From the NCBI GenBank assembly GCA_024402495.1, contig JAKSTR010000006.1, positions 1 through 64,000 of the forward strand: DNA of 64,000 nucleotides. Direction: 5' to 3'. Positions within the stretch are counted from its first letter, which is position 1, and each line of letters begins with the position of its first letter. Both the position numbers and the translations under genes were made by a program. The notes below the pieces were generated by a model that saw only the letters and a list, made by a program, of their open reading frames with translations, did no database searches and had not been told where the DNA came from. The stretch comes from Treponemataceae bacterium (lineage in GTDB: Bacteria > Spirochaetota > Spirochaetia > Treponematales > Treponemataceae). Below are positions 51,801-60,545 of the stretch, piece by piece.

Positions 51801-52919
51801 TGTGCAGCCTTTGAAAAAGCTTTTGCCGAAAGCCCTGTAAAACCATTCATTTTGGGCAACACAATTGCAGACGCAAAAATTCTGGTTAAAAAAGCAGAAA
51901 TTGCATTGGACGAAGCTGAAAAAGTTTGGGAAGGAACACTTGCAGAAGTATTCCCACCTGTAACAGCCGGTTCGCGTGCAGAAAATGCCGACGCATATTG
52001 CAGCCAGAAACTGCCTGAATACGCGGTAAAAGTTCATTCAAGCCTGGAAGAAAAACGCAAGTCTTTTGAAATTTCTTCAAAAGCAGGCAAAAAACCGCAT
52101 ATCCTGCTGCCGGTTTTCCCAGGCACAAACTGCGAATACGATATGGCACGTGCTTTTGCCCTTGCCGGCGGCGACCCGGAAATTTTCCTTTTCCGCAACA
52201 ACACGCCAAAAGCCCTTGAAGAATCTCTGGCACAGCTTCAGCAAAAACTGAAAACCGCCCAGATTCTTGCCCTTTCAGGCGGCTTTTCTGCTGGTGACGA
52301 ACCAGACGGTTCAGGTAAATTCATTGCCAACGCCCTGCGCGAAAGCCGCATTGCAGACGGCGTAATGGAACTTTTAGACCAGCGCAAAGGTCTGGTTCTT
52401 GGTATTTGCAACGGTTTCCAGGCTCTTATTAAAACCGGGCTTGTTCCGTACGGCAAAATTTTAAGCCCAAGCGAAGAAATGCCAACCTTAACGTTCAACC
52501 GCATCGGACGCCACATTAGCCGCGTTGCACGCACGCGCATGGTTGCAGCAACCAGCCCGTGGGCACTGGATCCGACCGTTTTGCAGCCGCAGAACCATCT
52601 TGTGCCAATCAGCCACGGCGAAGGCCGCATTATTATTGAAGAAAAACTTGCAAAAGAACTTTTTGAAAAAGGTCAGGTTTTCACTCAATATGTTGACGAA
52701 AATTCAATGCCGGTAATGACAGAACCAGACAACCCGAACGGTTCAATGTATGCAATTGAAGGCTTAACAAGCCCTGACGGCCGTGTTTTGGGTAAAATGG
52801 GTCACAGCGAACGCACAATCGGCGTAAATGCCGACGGCAGTTCTAATGAATTGATTAAAAATATTGACGGAAACCGCTGCCAGAATATTTTTGCAGCAGG
52901 CGTTAGATATTTCAGCTAA
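48867..52919 (+). CDS. purL: Phosphoribosylformylglycinamidine synthase, long form
   Basis: A 1350-residue single-chain FGAM synthase of the large (proteobacterial-eukaryotic) type. An N-terminal PurS-like region is followed by the linker and two AIRS-like catalytic domains (ETHNHPTEIEPFGGAATCIGG, GGTGRDGIGGATGSS, FGAGGVSVAVGELAPG, SIGGKDSMSG). The C-terminal glutaminase has PGTNCEYDMARAFALAGG and catalytic Cys in LGICNGFQALIKTGLVPYG. It converts FGAR to FGAM in purine synthesis. No other pur gene is in the window. The start codon is six bases after a -10 box. Confidence 0.96.
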   Translation: MFRLYIERKNGFENEARRIFAEITGFLGVKSVTAVRYLNRYDIENVDQQTAKTAAERIFSEPQSDMLYFEHIPLNEADTVIIWEYLPGQYDQRSDSAEQCISLLTSALSQNKENPAVRCAKMVILSGNVSPADAEKIQKYLINPVDSRLASPEIPATLKMQITQPGDIPVFEGFNKLDAAGLEQMRQNMGLAMDSADIAFAQKYFISEGRDPSETEIRVLDTYWSDHCRHTTFNTVLDEIAVDKSAGGINDAVYASLEEYKSIRDELYGERAKAGSANAKPLTLMDMACIGAKYLKKHGKLDDIELSEEINACSVFIDVDLADYSEGSAGGAKSTKTEKWLLQFKNETHNHPTEIEPFGGAATCIGGAIRDPLSGRAWVYQSLRVTGAADPTVPLEKTRQGKLPQIKLTREAAQGFSSYGNQIGLTTGQVAEMYHPGFEAKRMELGAVIAAVPADCVKRETPDAGDCVVLIGGGTGRDGIGGATGSSKAHNVKSVSTAAAEVQKGNAVEERKIQRLFRNKAVDAMIRRCNDFGAGGVSVAVGELAPGLDINLDAVPKKYEGLNGTELAISESQERMAVVVRQKDVAALIEAAANENLNAVEIAKVTDTNRLVMTWRGKKIVDIDRAFLDTAGASRSCKVHITEPKREDSPLASPLKAVADILETPCGCSDESADASQPGSKLKAAWLKNMADLATCSQRGLSERFDGSIGSSTVIFPMGGKYQCTPESGCAAKIPVLPPYETNTASLMTFGYDPRVAQWSPYHGAQSAVLQSLARISALGGNPNSCRLTFQEYFERTSTSEAWGKPAAALLGALTAQTAMKTASIGGKDSMSGTFADLNVPPTLVSFAVTIDDARTMCSGAFKKAGSKVYLLPCAYNEKLCPDFESFAKTSQTLYEQVKAQKLNALYSVGAGGIAEAVTKMAFGNKIGFAFDADCYGKIKAAAGTRAEILNGAGHSCTSWLLFIPLYGSIIAEVADENCAAFEKAFAESPVKPFILGNTIADAKILVKKAEIALDEAEKVWEGTLAEVFPPVTAGSRAENADAYCSQKLPEYAVKVHSSLEEKRKSFEISSKAGKKPHILLPVFPGTNCEYDMARAFALAGGDPEIFLFRNNTPKALEESLAQLQQKLKTAQILALSGGFSAGDEPDGSGKFIANALRESRIADGVMELLDQRKGLVLGICNGFQALIKTGLVPYGKILSPSEEMPTLTFNRIGRHISRVARTRMVAATSPWALDPTVLQPQNHLVPISHGEGRIIIEEKLAKELFEKGQVFTQYVDENSMPVMTEPDNPNGSMYAIEGLTSPDGRVLGKMGHSERTIGVNADGSSNELIKNIDGNRCQNIFAAGVRYFS

Positions 52920-52941
52920 AAAAAACGGCGCGTTGCCTTGT

Positions 52942-52989
52942 GCAGCGCGCTTGCTGTTTGGGCGTCCGTAACGGGCGCTGCGGTTTTTT
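52942..52989 (+). terminator. Terminator after purL
   Basis: GCAGCGC (52942-52948) pairs with GCGCTGC (52975-52981), followed by GGTTTTTT. A second hairpin, TGCGGTTTTTTAA (52979-52991) / TTTAAAAACCGCA (53010-53022), overlaps it, so alternative foldings are possible. Confidence 0.6.
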
Positions 52990-53027
52990 AAGTTTTCAAT
53001 TGAAAGATTTAAAAACCGCATTTTATG

Positions 53028-53058
53028 CCGGTACTGAAAAACTGTTTGGGTACCGGTT
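53028..53058 (+). promoter_or_regulatory. Inverted repeat before the thioredoxin-fold gene
   Basis: CCGGTAC and GTACCGG, 17 bases apart, lie directly upstream of the AAGGAG ribosome site. It overlaps neither the purL terminator nor the start codon. It could be an operator or an RNA hairpin affecting translation. Confidence 0.4.
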
Positions 53059-53072
53059 AAAAGGAGAATTTA

Positions 53073-54170
53073 GTGGAAGAAAACGAAACTACACAAATTG
53101 CAGAAAATCCGGCAGTAGAAAGCGCTGCTGAAACCACTTCAGCCCAAAGCACCGAAACCGTTCAGACTGAACCAAAAAAGAAAAGCAAGGCACCTTTCAT
53201 TGCAATTCCAACTGCGCTTGTTGTTGCTTTGGGCGGTATTTTTGGTGCGCTGCATTTCAATTCCAGCGCAAAGGCAGAATGGCTTGACGATTACGACGCA
53301 GCCTTAAACGCTGCAAAAGAAAGCAAAAAAGAACTTCTGGTTGCATTTACCGGCGTTGACTGGGATCAGATTAGCGAAACTTTGTTTAGCGGCGACAGCG
53401 AAAATCCCGGTATGCTGGAAACAGACGAATTTGCAAAAAAAATAAGCAAAAATTACGTGCTTTGCCATCTGGACATGCCGATTGACGAGGACAAAATTTC
53501 TGAAGAAAAACTGGATGATTTGTACAGCCTCGCAATGGCTTTCAATATTCAGGCCTTGCCGTCTTTCATTCTGCTTAACAGCGAAGGCGTGCCTTACGCA
53601 ACTTTGCCTTATGCCGAAGACATGCAGAGCGTAGATGCTTTGGTTGCAAAGTTTGAAGCTGAAAAAAGCAAGAATGCCAAAATTGCAGACCTTAAGGAAA
53701 AACTTGAAAAATCAACAGGTACCAAAAAAGTAGAAGTTCTTGACGAATTGTTTGAAATTATTCCGGTTGAAGAACAAAGTTCGCTTGTTGACGCAATTCT
53801 GGAAGTGCCGAGCCTTGACCCGGAAAACAAAACCGGATTGCTTGGAAAATACGTTTTAATCGGTACTTACGCTAAGGCAGAAAACGCAATGCGCACTGGC
53901 AACGCAGATCAGGCTGTAAAAGCCTTTCTTGAAGTTGCCGAAGGTGACGTTCTGGAACCTGTTTACAAGCAGGAAGCCTATTACATGTCGGCTTATGTTT
54001 CTTTTGCAAGCGGTCTTGTAACTTCAAATGTTTCGCGCGACCAGATTTTGGGCTATTTGCAGAAAGCTCTGGAAATTTATCCGGAAGGCGAAGCTGTTGA
54101 AGGTATTGCGCAGACAATCGAATCTTTGAAAGAAGCCGATTTTGACAACCCTGACGCAATGCTGCAATAG
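53073..54170 (+). CDS. Membrane-anchored thioredoxin-fold protein
   Basis: A 365-residue protein with a GTG start after AAGGAG. The N-terminal 30 residues are acidic and low complexity. A transmembrane anchor follows (about residues 36-56, APFIAIPTALVVALGGIFGAL). A thioredoxin-like domain runs from about residue 65 to 190 (KKELLVAFTGVDWDQIS ... FNIQALPSFILLNSEG). The usual CxxC is replaced by VDWDQ, so redox activity is unlikely. The C-terminal third is helical, like a TPR region. It resembles thioredoxin-like envelope proteins of unknown role. Confidence 0.75.
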   Translation: MEENETTQIAENPAVESAAETTSAQSTETVQTEPKKKSKAPFIAIPTALVVALGGIFGALHFNSSAKAEWLDDYDAALNAAKESKKELLVAFTGVDWDQISETLFSGDSENPGMLETDEFAKKISKNYVLCHLDMPIDEDKISEEKLDDLYSLAMAFNIQALPSFILLNSEGVPYATLPYAEDMQSVDALVAKFEAEKSKNAKIADLKEKLEKSTGTKKVEVLDELFEIIPVEEQSSLVDAILEVPSLDPENKTGLLGKYVLIGTYAKAENAMRTGNADQAVKAFLEVAEGDVLEPVYKQEAYYMSAYVSFASGLVTSNVSRDQILGYLQKALEIYPEGEAVEGIAQTIESLKEADFDNPDAMLQ

Positions 54171-54214
54171 CGGAATATTGCAAAATATCGCGGGTTAAAT
54201 TAATACCATTTTTA

Positions 54215-54253
54215 AGGCACAAAATATCCGGCAAAACCGCGTATTTTGTGCCT
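54215..54253. terminator. Perfect hairpin after the thioredoxin-fold gene
   Basis: AGGCACAAAATA (54215-54226) pairs with TATTTTGTGCCT (54242-54253), 12 base pairs. It lacks a T-tract, so termination is uncertain. Confidence 0.5.
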
Positions 54254-54354
54254 GCGGATTTTACATTCGCGCCAGTTTTTTAATATCGCGTGCCGTATTT
54301 TTTGCGGCGCTGCGGTATCGTTCAATTTTTCATTTTTTCAGTTTTACAAAATTC

Positions 54355-55635
54355 ATGGCAAACACCGATTCTGGCACGCTGATTTTACAAATAATTCTCA
54401 TAATCGTTTTTATAATTCTTTCTATGATTTTTTCTGCGTCTGAAAGCGCGTTTCTGGCAATAAACAAGCTGCGCATCCGCGTTTTGCGCAACAAAAAAGA
54501 CGCCGGCGCCCAAAAAGTTGGCAAGCTTTTGGACAAAAAGACGGAACTGCTTAATTCGCTGCTTTTGGGCAACAATATTGTAAACATTGGCATTACGGCA
54601 ATGCTTACGGCAATCTGCATGCAGCTTTTTGGCGCGCGCGGGGTTGAAGTTGCGACCCTTGTTGCCACCGTTTTTCTGCTGATTTTTGGCGAAATTACGC
54701 CCAAAACCATTGCGAACGCCCACCCGGAAAAAATTGCCACGATTTTTGCCCCGTTTCTGGCGCTTTTAAACAAAGTTTTTGCGCCGGTTGTGCGCATTTT
54801 TACCAAATTCGGTAATTTTGTAGCCGGTTTTTTTGGGGCAAACGGCAGGCAGAAAAACGTAAGTTTTACGGAAGAAGAAATTAAAACCATAATCGATGCA
54901 GGCGAAGCCGAAGGCGTAATAGAAAGCGCCGAAAAAACAATGCTCCGGCAGGTTTTCAAATTCAGCGATTTGAACGCAAAAGAAATTATGGTACCGCGAA
55001 CAAACATAAAGGCGGTTTCCGTCGATGCCAGTTTTGAAGAGATTCTGGAATTTTCAAAATCTACGGGTTTTTCAAAATTCCCCGTATTTGAAAACGATTT
55101 GGATCACATTTGCGGCTTTGTGTACTTAAAAGATTTGCTTTTTTACACCACCGACCAGAACAGTGCCGGTTTTTCGGTAAAAAACGTTCTGCGTTCGCCG
55201 CTTTATATTCTGGAAAATCGCCGCATTTCAACAATCAGAAAAATTTTTGAAGAAAACAAGCAGAGCATCGCCATCATAATTGACGAATATTCCCAGACTT
55301 CCGGGCTGATAACGGTTGAAGATCTTACTACCGAAATTTTTGGCAACGTAAGCGATGAACGCACCGGCGAAGAAAAGCCGCTTTTGCAGCGCATAAACGA
55401 AACGGAAACCGAAATTGACGGCACGATGCGTTTAAGCGAATTAAGCGAACTTTTGGGCGTTCAGTTTGAAAGCGAATTTTTTGATACTTTGGGCGGTTTT
55501 ATTGCCGAACAGTACGGCAATTTGCCCTGGGTCGGTTTAGAAATAGAATCGAACGGCTACAGTTTTCTGGTAACCGGGCTTGATGGCAGGCGCGTCAGCA
55601 GGGTTCTGGTAAAAAAACAAAAACAGGCGGAATAA
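54355..55635 (+). CDS. CNNM/CorC-type membrane protein, first paralogue
   Basis: A 426-residue hemolysin-C/CNNM family protein. The DUF21/CNNM membrane domain spans residues about 10-185 with three or four helices (FSASESAFLAINKLRIR, LLGNNIVNIGITAM, FGEITPKTIANAHPE). A CBS pair follows (MVPRTNIKAVSVDASFEEI ... SGLITVEDLTTEIFG) and a CorC_HlyC domain closes it. Such proteins are thought to move or regulate Mg2+ or Na+. No ribosome site stands out. The paralogue begins at the base after the stop. Confidence 0.92.
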   Translation: MANTDSGTLILQIILIIVFIILSMIFSASESAFLAINKLRIRVLRNKKDAGAQKVGKLLDKKTELLNSLLLGNNIVNIGITAMLTAICMQLFGARGVEVATLVATVFLLIFGEITPKTIANAHPEKIATIFAPFLALLNKVFAPVVRIFTKFGNFVAGFFGANGRQKNVSFTEEEIKTIIDAGEAEGVIESAEKTMLRQVFKFSDLNAKEIMVPRTNIKAVSVDASFEEILEFSKSTGFSKFPVFENDLDHICGFVYLKDLLFYTTDQNSAGFSVKNVLRSPLYILENRRISTIRKIFEENKQSIAIIIDEYSQTSGLITVEDLTTEIFGNVSDERTGEEKPLLQRINETETEIDGTMRLSELSELLGVQFESEFFDTLGGFIAEQYGNLPWVGLEIESNGYSFLVTGLDGRRVSRVLVKKQKQAE

Positions 55636-56907
55636 ATGGAAACATTTTTGATAATTTTACAAAAAGTTCTGCCTTTAGTCGCGCTGCTGTTCCTTTCTGC
55701 GCTGTTCGCTTCCAGCGAAACTGCGTTTATGTCGCTAAGTAATTTAAAAGTTCAGCAGCTTTGCAAGGAAAAACGCAGGAGAAGCAGCCTTATCCGCAAA
55801 CTGAAGGCGGACAACACACGGCTTTTAAGTACGGTTCTTATCGGCATAAACCTTGTAAATAACTTTGCTTCCTCGCTGGCGGTAAGTCTTGCAATAAGCA
55901 TTATCGGAGAAAGCGGCGTTGGTTTAGCCACGGTTATAATGACCATTTTTGTCCTTCTGTTTGCAGAAATTGTGCCAAAAACCGTTGCGGCAAACAGCCC
56001 GGTGGAATGTGCCCAGATTCTTGCGCCTTTTATCCGCATAATTGAAATTCTCCTTTTCCCTTTTGTGGCGGCGTTTGCCAAAATAACTCAGGTTGCAGAA
56101 ATTGCAGCTTCAAAGTTTTTTAACGAAAATCTGCCTCTCGTTACCGAAGAAGAACTGAAAATGCTTGTGGATATCGGGAATCAGGAAGGCACGCTTGAAA
56201 GCGGTGAAAAGGAACTGATGCACAAGATTTTTGAATTTACCGATCTGCACGTGCACCAGATAATGACCGAACGTCCGCTTATCAGGGCTTTGCCGCTGAA
56301 TGCGAATTATATGCAGTGCGTTGCCCTTTTTAAGGACAGCGGTTTTTCGCGCCTGCCGGTTTACAAAAACGATCTGGACGGCATTTGCGGTTTGGTGCAT
56401 TACAAGGATTTGCTGTTTTGTTCAAAAAAAGGCGCAGATTTCAGTTTAGGTGAAATTATGCACGAACCGTGTTTCGTTCCGGAAACCAAAACCGCAACAG
56501 ATTTGCTGCATCTGCTGATTGAACAGAAACAGAATTTCGCCATTGCCGTAGACGAAAACGGCTGTAACAGCGGCATTGTAACATTGGACGATGTGCTTGG
56601 CGCAGTTTTTGGCAGGCTTAGCGATGAATATGATAAAAATGCCGTTGCGCCGGAAAACCGTATTGAGTTTATCAACAAAAACGAACTGCGCCTGCCCGGC
56701 GACATGCTTTTAAGCGATGTAAATAATATTCTGGGCTTTAATCTAGAAAGCGAATTTTACAAGACTCTTGCAGGCTGGATGCTGGAACAGTTTGGCTTTT
56801 TGCCGGCGGCTGGCGATCTTTTGCGCTGCGACAAAGCCGTGTTTGTTGTTGAACAGCAGAACCAGCGCCGCATACAGAAAGTACGTATAAAATATTACAT
56901 AAACTGA
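55636..56907 (+). CDS. CNNM/CorC-type membrane protein, second paralogue
   Basis: A 423-residue paralogue of the preceding gene with the same order of CNNM membrane domain, CBS pair and CorC_HlyC domain (ASSETAFMSLSNLKVQQL, LIGINLVNNFASSLA, FAEIVPKTVAANSPVE, CNSGIVTLDDVLGAVFG). The two share the same domain order but only partial sequence identity, which points to an old duplication. The start codon follows the previous stop directly, so translation is coupled. They may form a heteromer. Confidence 0.92.
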   Translation: METFLIILQKVLPLVALLFLSALFASSETAFMSLSNLKVQQLCKEKRRRSSLIRKLKADNTRLLSTVLIGINLVNNFASSLAVSLAISIIGESGVGLATVIMTIFVLLFAEIVPKTVAANSPVECAQILAPFIRIIEILLFPFVAAFAKITQVAEIAASKFFNENLPLVTEEELKMLVDIGNQEGTLESGEKELMHKIFEFTDLHVHQIMTERPLIRALPLNANYMQCVALFKDSGFSRLPVYKNDLDGICGLVHYKDLLFCSKKGADFSLGEIMHEPCFVPETKTATDLLHLLIEQKQNFAIAVDENGCNSGIVTLDDVLGAVFGRLSDEYDKNAVAPENRIEFINKNELRLPGDMLLSDVNNILGFNLESEFYKTLAGWMLEQFGFLPAAGDLLRCDKAVFVVEQQNQRRIQKVRIKYYIN

Positions 56908-57066
56908 AAATAGTGTATGCGCCTTTCCGTATAAAGTGCGCCGGACTGTGCTGCAATTTGCCGCCGGTATACCGCGTTTTTTAGCTGGCTGCAAAATCAA
57001 ATTTTTTATTAGGTTTTGGGAATGCGCTGAAAAATTGCGCTGTTCTGGCGTGCAGTTTATCTGTTT

Positions 57067-58008
57067 TTACCAGATGCTCAGTTTGTAAGAAATGCCGATT
57101 GAATACGAATTATAACTGGAACCGCCCTGCACGCCGCTTTGTGCGTCGTAAGTAGAGGCGGTATTTTTTCTTATATCTGTATATGTTGTTTTTCCTGAAA
57201 GATTCTGCACGTTTTCGGCGCTGGCAAACACGCTTATGGAATGCCGCTTTAAAAACGAAACGGAAACTTTTATGTCGCCAAAAAAGCCCACACCGTTTTT
57301 CAGGCTGTTGTCAATTTCAAGGTCGCGCAGCCAGTGCATGTCTTTTGTTTTTCCCCATACGTAAGGCGCGGCGCTTAAAGAAGATTCAAAACTGATAAAA
57401 TCGTAAATGTTTCCGCCGATACGCATACCCACGGTCGGGTACCACATTTCGTGCCGGTAACTTACAACCCTGCCGGTAAAATCTTTTTTCGGCAGATTTT
57501 CGTTCCAGTAATCATTTCCAGCCGCATACTGGTAATAGCCGTCCCATGCTTCAAATTGGTGAATCTTGTAGTTAAAGCCGGAAAAAGGTGAAAGTGCAAA
57601 ATAATCGCCAAAAACAAAGGCATAGGAAACTTCGCCGGCAACTTCGGTATTTTTGGTAAGCCTGTTAAACGACTGCGAATATTTTGTGGCTTTTTCGTCG
57701 CCGTTTTCGTAGTCAAAATCGTACATAAAGCCGCTTTTGCCTTCAATTCCGCCCAAAGTCATCCAGCGCAGTTCCCATTCGTTCCATGCGCCGCTGATTC
57801 TGCCGCCAAAAATCTTTTCAGGCTGAATTTCCCAGTTAAGCATACTCAGCTTGTGCCGTGTTTTGTTGGGCAAATAGTCAAAAACGTATTCGTTTATCTG
57901 CCCGAAACGCACCGCGCCAAAAGGTTCAATCGTGTACAAAAAATCGTCGGCGGCGGCGCAAAAAGAGAAAATGCTGAAAACTGCGAAAATTGTAAAAAAC
58001 TTTTTCAT
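57067..58008 (-). CDS. Omptin family outer membrane protease
   Basis: A 313-residue outer membrane beta-barrel. A signal peptide ends near residue 20 (FCAAA), and the protein ends in an aromatic residue (YKLSIW). Alignment by eye to OmpT is good: LSMLNWEI, GFMYDFDYEN, GRVVSYRHEMWYPTVGMRI and TKDMHWLRDL match the omptin landmarks. The catalytic pairs are present as D97-x-D99 and D223-x-H225. The first-Asp to second-Asp spacing is 126, against 127 in OmpT. It should cut surface or environmental peptides. Function is inferred from these residues. Confidence 0.8.
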   Translation of the reverse strand: MKKFFTIFAVFSIFSFCAAADDFLYTIEPFGAVRFGQINEYVFDYLPNKTRHKLSMLNWEIQPEKIFGGRISGAWNEWELRWMTLGGIEGKSGFMYDFDYENGDEKATKYSQSFNRLTKNTEVAGEVSYAFVFGDYFALSPFSGFNYKIHQFEAWDGYYQYAAGNDYWNENLPKKDFTGRVVSYRHEMWYPTVGMRIGGNIYDFISFESSLSAAPYVWGKTKDMHWLRDLEIDNSLKNGVGFFGDIKVSVSFLKRHSISVFASAENVQNLSGKTTYTDIRKNTASTYDAQSGVQGGSSYNSYSIGISYKLSIW

Positions 58009-58023
58009 AATCGGGTAAATATT

Positions 58024-58773
58024 TTAATTTTCTGCTAACGGGTTAGTTTTAAAAAGTTTTGCAAGCTGGTTGCGCGTTGCATCCAGGTCTTTGGAATACG
58101 GCGCGGTAAAAGTTACCATTTCGCCGGTCTGCGGGTGCGGCAAGGTAATTTTCCATGCGTGCAGGGCAAGCCGGTTCAAAAGCGGGCGTTCTTCGTAAAC
58201 GTCGCCGTGCCACGAACGCTTTAAATCGCTCAAGCGCACCGGTTTCTGGTTGCCGCTGTAAAGCGGGTCGCATACGATGCTCAGCCCCATATCATGCAGA
58301 TGGCAGCGAATCTGGTGGGTGCGCCCGGTTTTTGGCCGTGCTTCAATCCACGAATACGGTCCGCAGCTGCCGAGGTTTTTAAAATATGTAACGGATTCTT
58401 TGCCGTTCCGGCTTATTATCGTGCGGTGACGCTGGTCGCCGTTTACCAAAAGACGCTTGTTGCTGCTGGTTTCTTCCCAAAGCGGCCGCCCCCAAACCAG
58501 AGCGTGATATATTTTTTCAACTTTGCGATGTTCAAAAGCCATTGAAAGGGCTTTGTGTGCTTCGGCATTGCGGGCGTAAACAACTGCGCCGGATGTATCT
58601 TTGTCAATGCGGTGAACGGCGTACAGTTTTCCGAATTCTTCCTTTGCGGCAATATCAAGGCGCGGCGCGTCTGCATCGTAGCGGTCCTGGGCGGTTAAAA
58701 TGCCCGAAGCTTTATTCAAAACAACGATATAATCGTCGTGAAAAATTTCTGTGTAAATTGGTGAAGCTTTCAT
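58024..58773 (-). CDS. RluA family pseudouridine synthase
   Basis: An RluA-type synthase of about 249 residues. The catalytic aspartate lies in VHRIDKDTSGAVVYARN and the second motif is RPKTGRTHQIRCHL. No S4 domain is present. The ATG at 58773 begins MKASPIYTEIFHDDYIVVLNK; it lies eight bases after a TATATT box, which hints at a leaderless mRNA. The target site on rRNA or tRNA cannot be told. The stop is 15 bases before the omptin start, so the omptin gene may share its transcript. Confidence 0.88.
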   Translation of the reverse strand: MKASPIYTEIFHDDYIVVLNKASGILTAQDRYDADAPRLDIAAKEEFGKLYAVHRIDKDTSGAVVYARNAEAHKALSMAFEHRKVEKIYHALVWGRPLWEETSSNKRLLVNGDQRHRTIISRNGKESVTYFKNLGSCGPYSWIEARPKTGRTHQIRCHLHDMGLSIVCDPLYSGNQKPVRLSDLKRSWHGDVYEERPLLNRLALHAWKITLPHPQTGEMVTFTAPYSKDLDATRNQLAKLFKTNPLAEN

Positions 58774-58791
58774 ACACGGCAAATATAGCAT

Positions 58792-59083
58792 ATTTTTTTA
58801 TTAAATACAGTAAGTATTTGCAAATAAATCAACATACCCCGCCGCACGAATAAAATATCTGAATCTTTTTCAAATATTTAGGCTCTCAATCTTTCAATTG
58901 AAAAATAACGCGCGCCGCATAAAATGCGCAGGACAGGCAGCGATTAGGGAAAATAGAAGGGCTTAAGTGCTTGAGGAAGGTGGCGTTTTAGGTGTACATT
59001 TACGGAGACTAGTTTTTTGATTTTGGTTTTGCGGCAAAACTGCAAAAAGCAAAAGCGAAAACAATAAATATTTGAGGTGCGGC
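58792..59083 (+). other. Gap between the divergent RluA and phosphofructokinase genes
   Basis: The gap is 310 bases counted from the RluA start codon at 58773. No ORF is supported in this stretch. It shows a small GGTTTTG/CAAAACT hairpin near 59025-59040. No promoter of good quality was found, although one is expected on each strand. Confidence 0.5.
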
Positions 59084-60421
59084 ATGAAAGGAAAATTAGA
59101 TTTCTCGATAGACACTTTGGGACCATGCAAGGTTCCGTCACCTATTAAACTTTCTAACGAAGTTGGCGACTTTATTGCAAACTATGTGCGCGATACAGAG
59201 TTTATTCGTTATAATATCGATGTTTATGACGATGATTCAGAAGTTGAACTTGAAGCTTACAAAACAAATCTTATTGAAAAAGCCGGTCCGCGTGAACTGA
59301 TTTATTTCAATCCGAAACACGTGCATGCCGCTATTTGTACCTGCGGCGGTTTGTGCCCGGGCTTAAACGATGTTATCCGCGCAGTTGTACGCTGTTTGTG
59401 GAACCGCTACGGCGTTCGCCGCATTTCGGGCATCCGTTACGGCTACAAGGGCTTTTTAAACGAATTCGGTTTTGACGTTGTAGATTTGAACCCGGACAAG
59501 GTTGACGATATTCATAAAACCGGCGGTTCTTATTTGGGAACAAGCCGCGGCTGCGGTGACCGCGTTATAGACATTGTTGATGCAATTGAACGTTTGAATA
59601 TCAATATGCTGTTTATTGTTGGCGGCGACGGTACACAGCGCGGTTCTTTGGAAATTGCAGAAGAAATTGAACGCCGCGGCTCAAAAATCGCCGTTGTAGG
59701 CATTCCGAAAACCGTAGACAACGACCTTATGTTCATTCAGAAATCATTCGGTTTTGATACCGCCGTTGTAAAGGCAACCGAAGCTGTTGCCGCGGCACAC
59801 ATGGAAGCACATTCACAGATTAACGGTATTGGTCTTGTAAAACTTATGGGCCGCGAATCGGGCTTTATTGCAACTTCTACAGCCCTTGCCAGCCACGAAG
59901 TAAACTTCTGTCTCATTCCGGAAGTTCCTTTCGATTTGGACGGTGAAAACGGATTCCTGGCTGCACTTAAGCAGCGCATTCTGGACCGCAACCACGCGGT
60001 TGTAATTGTTGCCGAAGGCGCAGGTCAGGAACTTTTGAAGGCAACCGGCGAAAAAGATGCTTCGGGCAATATTAAACTTGGCGATATTGGTACTTATCTG
60101 CGCGACAGAATTACTGAATATTTCAAGCAGGAAAAAATCCACATCAACCTGAAATACATGGATCCAAGTTACCAGATTCGTTCTGCGCCGGCGGTTGCAG
60201 TTGATTCAATTTACTGCGAACGTTTGGGTAACAACGCTGTTCACGCCGCAATGGCAGGAAAAACCAAACTGCTAATCGGTCTTGTTCACGACAAGTTTGT
60301 TCACCTGCCGATTGAGCTGGTAACAATGCAGCGCAACCACGTTAACCCGGAAGGTTCTTTGTGGCGCGATGCAATCGACGCAACCGGTCAGCCTGTTTCT
60401 ATGGTTACCCGCGAAAAATAA
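59084..60421 (+). CDS. pfk: 6-phosphofructokinase, PPi-lineage (group X) type
   Basis: A phosphofructokinase of about 445 residues. The substrate region reads [31 protein letters not shown] and [12 protein letters not shown], then MGRESGFIA. The lysine in PKT is characteristic of the PPi-using lineage, while GGDG (Gly instead of Asp) is an ATP-enzyme feature. The same mix is found in trypanosomatid and spirochaete enzymes that use ATP, so the donor is uncertain. The ATG at 59084 follows TGAGG. A terminator closes the gene. Confidence 0.92.
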   Translation: MKGKLDFSIDTLGPCKVPSPIKLSNEVGDFIANYVRDTEFIRYNIDVYDDDSEVELEAYKTNLIEKAGPRELIYFNPKHVHAAICTCGGLCPGLNDVIRAVVRCLWNRYGVRRISGIRYGYKGFLNEFGFDVVDLNPDKVDDIHKTGGSYLGTSRGCGDRVIDIVDAIERLNINMLFIVGGDGTQRGSLEIAEEIERRGSKIAVVGIPKTVDNDLMFIQKSFGFDTAVVKATEAVAAAHMEAHSQINGIGLVKLMGRESGFIATSTALASHEVNFCLIPEVPFDLDGENGFLAALKQRILDRNHAVVIVAEGAGQELLKATGEKDASGNIKLGDIGTYLRDRITEYFKQEKIHINLKYMDPSYQIRSAPAVAVDSIYCERLGNNAVHAAMAGKTKLLIGLVHDKFVHLPIELVTMQRNHVNPEGSLWRDAIDATGQPVSMVTREK

Positions 60422-60449
60422 TAGAATTTGCCGCTGTTCGGCATAATTT

Positions 60450-60483
60450 AAAGGCTGCTTTGTTTGCCAAGGCAGCCTTTTTT
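60450..60483 (+). terminator. Terminator after phosphofructokinase
   Basis: AAAGGCTGC (60450-60458) pairs with GCAGCCTTT (60472-60480), and T residues follow. Confidence 0.9.
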
Positions 60484-60545
60484 AGTAAACTGCGCGGCTT
60501 TTACATTTCTTCTAAACTGAAAATTGGAAAATTAAAGGAATTAAA

